A stretch of 64,000 nucleotides of DNA from Roseibacterium beibuensis (GTDB lineage: Bacteria > Pseudomonadota > Alphaproteobacteria > Rhodobacterales > Rhodobacteraceae). How positions within the stretch are numbered: position 1 is the stretch's first letter; every line of letters begins with the position of its first letter. The translations under genes and the position numbers were made by a program. Under the pieces are notes generated by a model. That model made no database searches. It saw only the letters and a program-made list of their open reading frames with translations, and was not told the DNA's origin. Location of the stretch: positions 186,001 through 250,000 of the forward strand of contig NZ_BAABHW010000001.1 in the NCBI RefSeq assembly GCF_039542305.1, read 5' to 3'. Positions 63,712 through 64,000 of this stretch are shown piece by piece.

Positions 63712-64000
63712 TCAGTTGCCCAGCATTTGCGCGATGCCATAAACCGACGGGCCGATCAGGATGATCAGAAGCGGCGGCACGCAGAACATCATCGTCGCCA
63801 GCGTCAGCTTTGTGGGCAGCTTGTTGGCCTTTTCCTCGGCGCGCATGACGCGTTTGTCGCGCATTTCGCTGGCATAGACGCGCAGGGCCTCGGCGACCGA
63901 CGTCCCGAAGGTGGCCGACTGGATCAGCGTGGTCACGAAGCTGTTGATATCCTGGATGTCGACACGTTCCGACATGTCGCGCAGCACGCGCGTCTTGTCC
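63712..64000 (-). CDS. tadC: Tad pilus inner-membrane protein TadC, C-terminal part
   Basis: The last 95 codons of a type II secretion F-domain protein; the rest lies beyond the right edge. Visible are the GspF-like segment INSFVTTLIQSATFGTSVAE, RAEEKANKLPTKLTLATMMF and a C-terminal transmembrane helix (FCVPPLLIILIGPSVYGIA). TadC with TadB forms the membrane platform for the TadA ATPase. It continues the minus-strand tad operon. Confidence 0.9.
   Translation of the reverse strand, partial: DKTRVLRDMSERVDIQDINSFVTTLIQSATFGTSVAEALRVYASEMRDKRVMRAEEKANKLPTKLTLATMMFCVPPLLIILIGPSVYGIAQMLGN

Overview
The window is high-GC chromosomal DNA from an alphaproteobacterium, most probably of the Rhodobacterales (Roseobacter/Rhodobacter relatives). 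The basis is the block ruvC-ruvA-ruvB-hypothetical-ybgC-tolQ-tolR-tolA-tolB-pal-cpoB-tilS-ftsH, a cobalamin-dependent ribonucleotide reductase, DUF1127 and Hint-domain proteins, a monofunctional formate-tetrahydrofolate ligase and a tad pilus locus. No tRNA, rRNA or CRISPR array was recognised.

Left part, 1-16.3 kb. After the 3' end of nrdJ comes a divergent metal-response island. On the minus strand, reading away from 7.9 kb, lie a Met-rich EF-hand protein, DUF302, rhodanese, TVP38/DedA-like protein, APC permease, Cu(I)-ATPase CopA and a CopZ-type chaperone gene broken by one stop codon. On the plus strand lie an OmpR-type response regulator, a His/Met-rich sensor kinase and a SHOCT protein. 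After a gene-poor gap follows a seven-gene periplasmic redox cluster: cytochrome c, a His-rich secreted protein, a cytochrome c'-like protein with a Met-rich loop, a diheme cytochrome c, a Tat-exported multicopper oxidase, another cytochrome c and a DsbA-like thioredoxin. GATACAAA motifs occur in both the divergent promoter region and the leader of the cytochrome cluster, so the kinase/regulator pair may control the whole island. This unusual periplasmic copper/electron-transfer module is the best candidate here for an undescribed system.

Accessory zone, 16.3-26.2 kb. Two decayed IS5-family transposase fragments bracket an aldehyde dehydrogenase, a multiply damaged SDR pseudogene, an alpha/beta-hydrolase relic, a GFA-family protein and a VOC protein. 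Next come a small monooxygenase-domain/cytochrome b561 pair and a MarR regulator with a membrane protein; the two promoters share a 14-bp palindrome GACAG-N4-CTGTC. A MocR-type regulator is divergent from an EamA exporter.

Middle, 26.2-38.3 kb. This holds a type II cation ATPase divergent from an LpxR-like outer-membrane enzyme, two Hint-domain proteins, rpsD with its promoter inside the upstream gene, a membrane protein, an MFS carrier, prmA and small conserved proteins.

Right part, 38.6-64 kb. This is mostly core genome: ruvCAB, the tol-pal envelope system, tilS, ftsH, a coiled-coil protein, a MOSC protein, a 28-residue hydrophobic peptide, fhs, a PaaI thioesterase, the ligase-associated pair pdeM and Lhr-like helicase, a MarR/MFS efflux pair, an AAA+ ATPase, and the end of a tad locus (prepilin peptidase, two TadD lipoproteins, TadC). 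Three copies of a double-hairpin intergenic repeat with a TGGCCG- or GGGCCG-type linker occur at 40.9, 57.8 and 60.2 kb.
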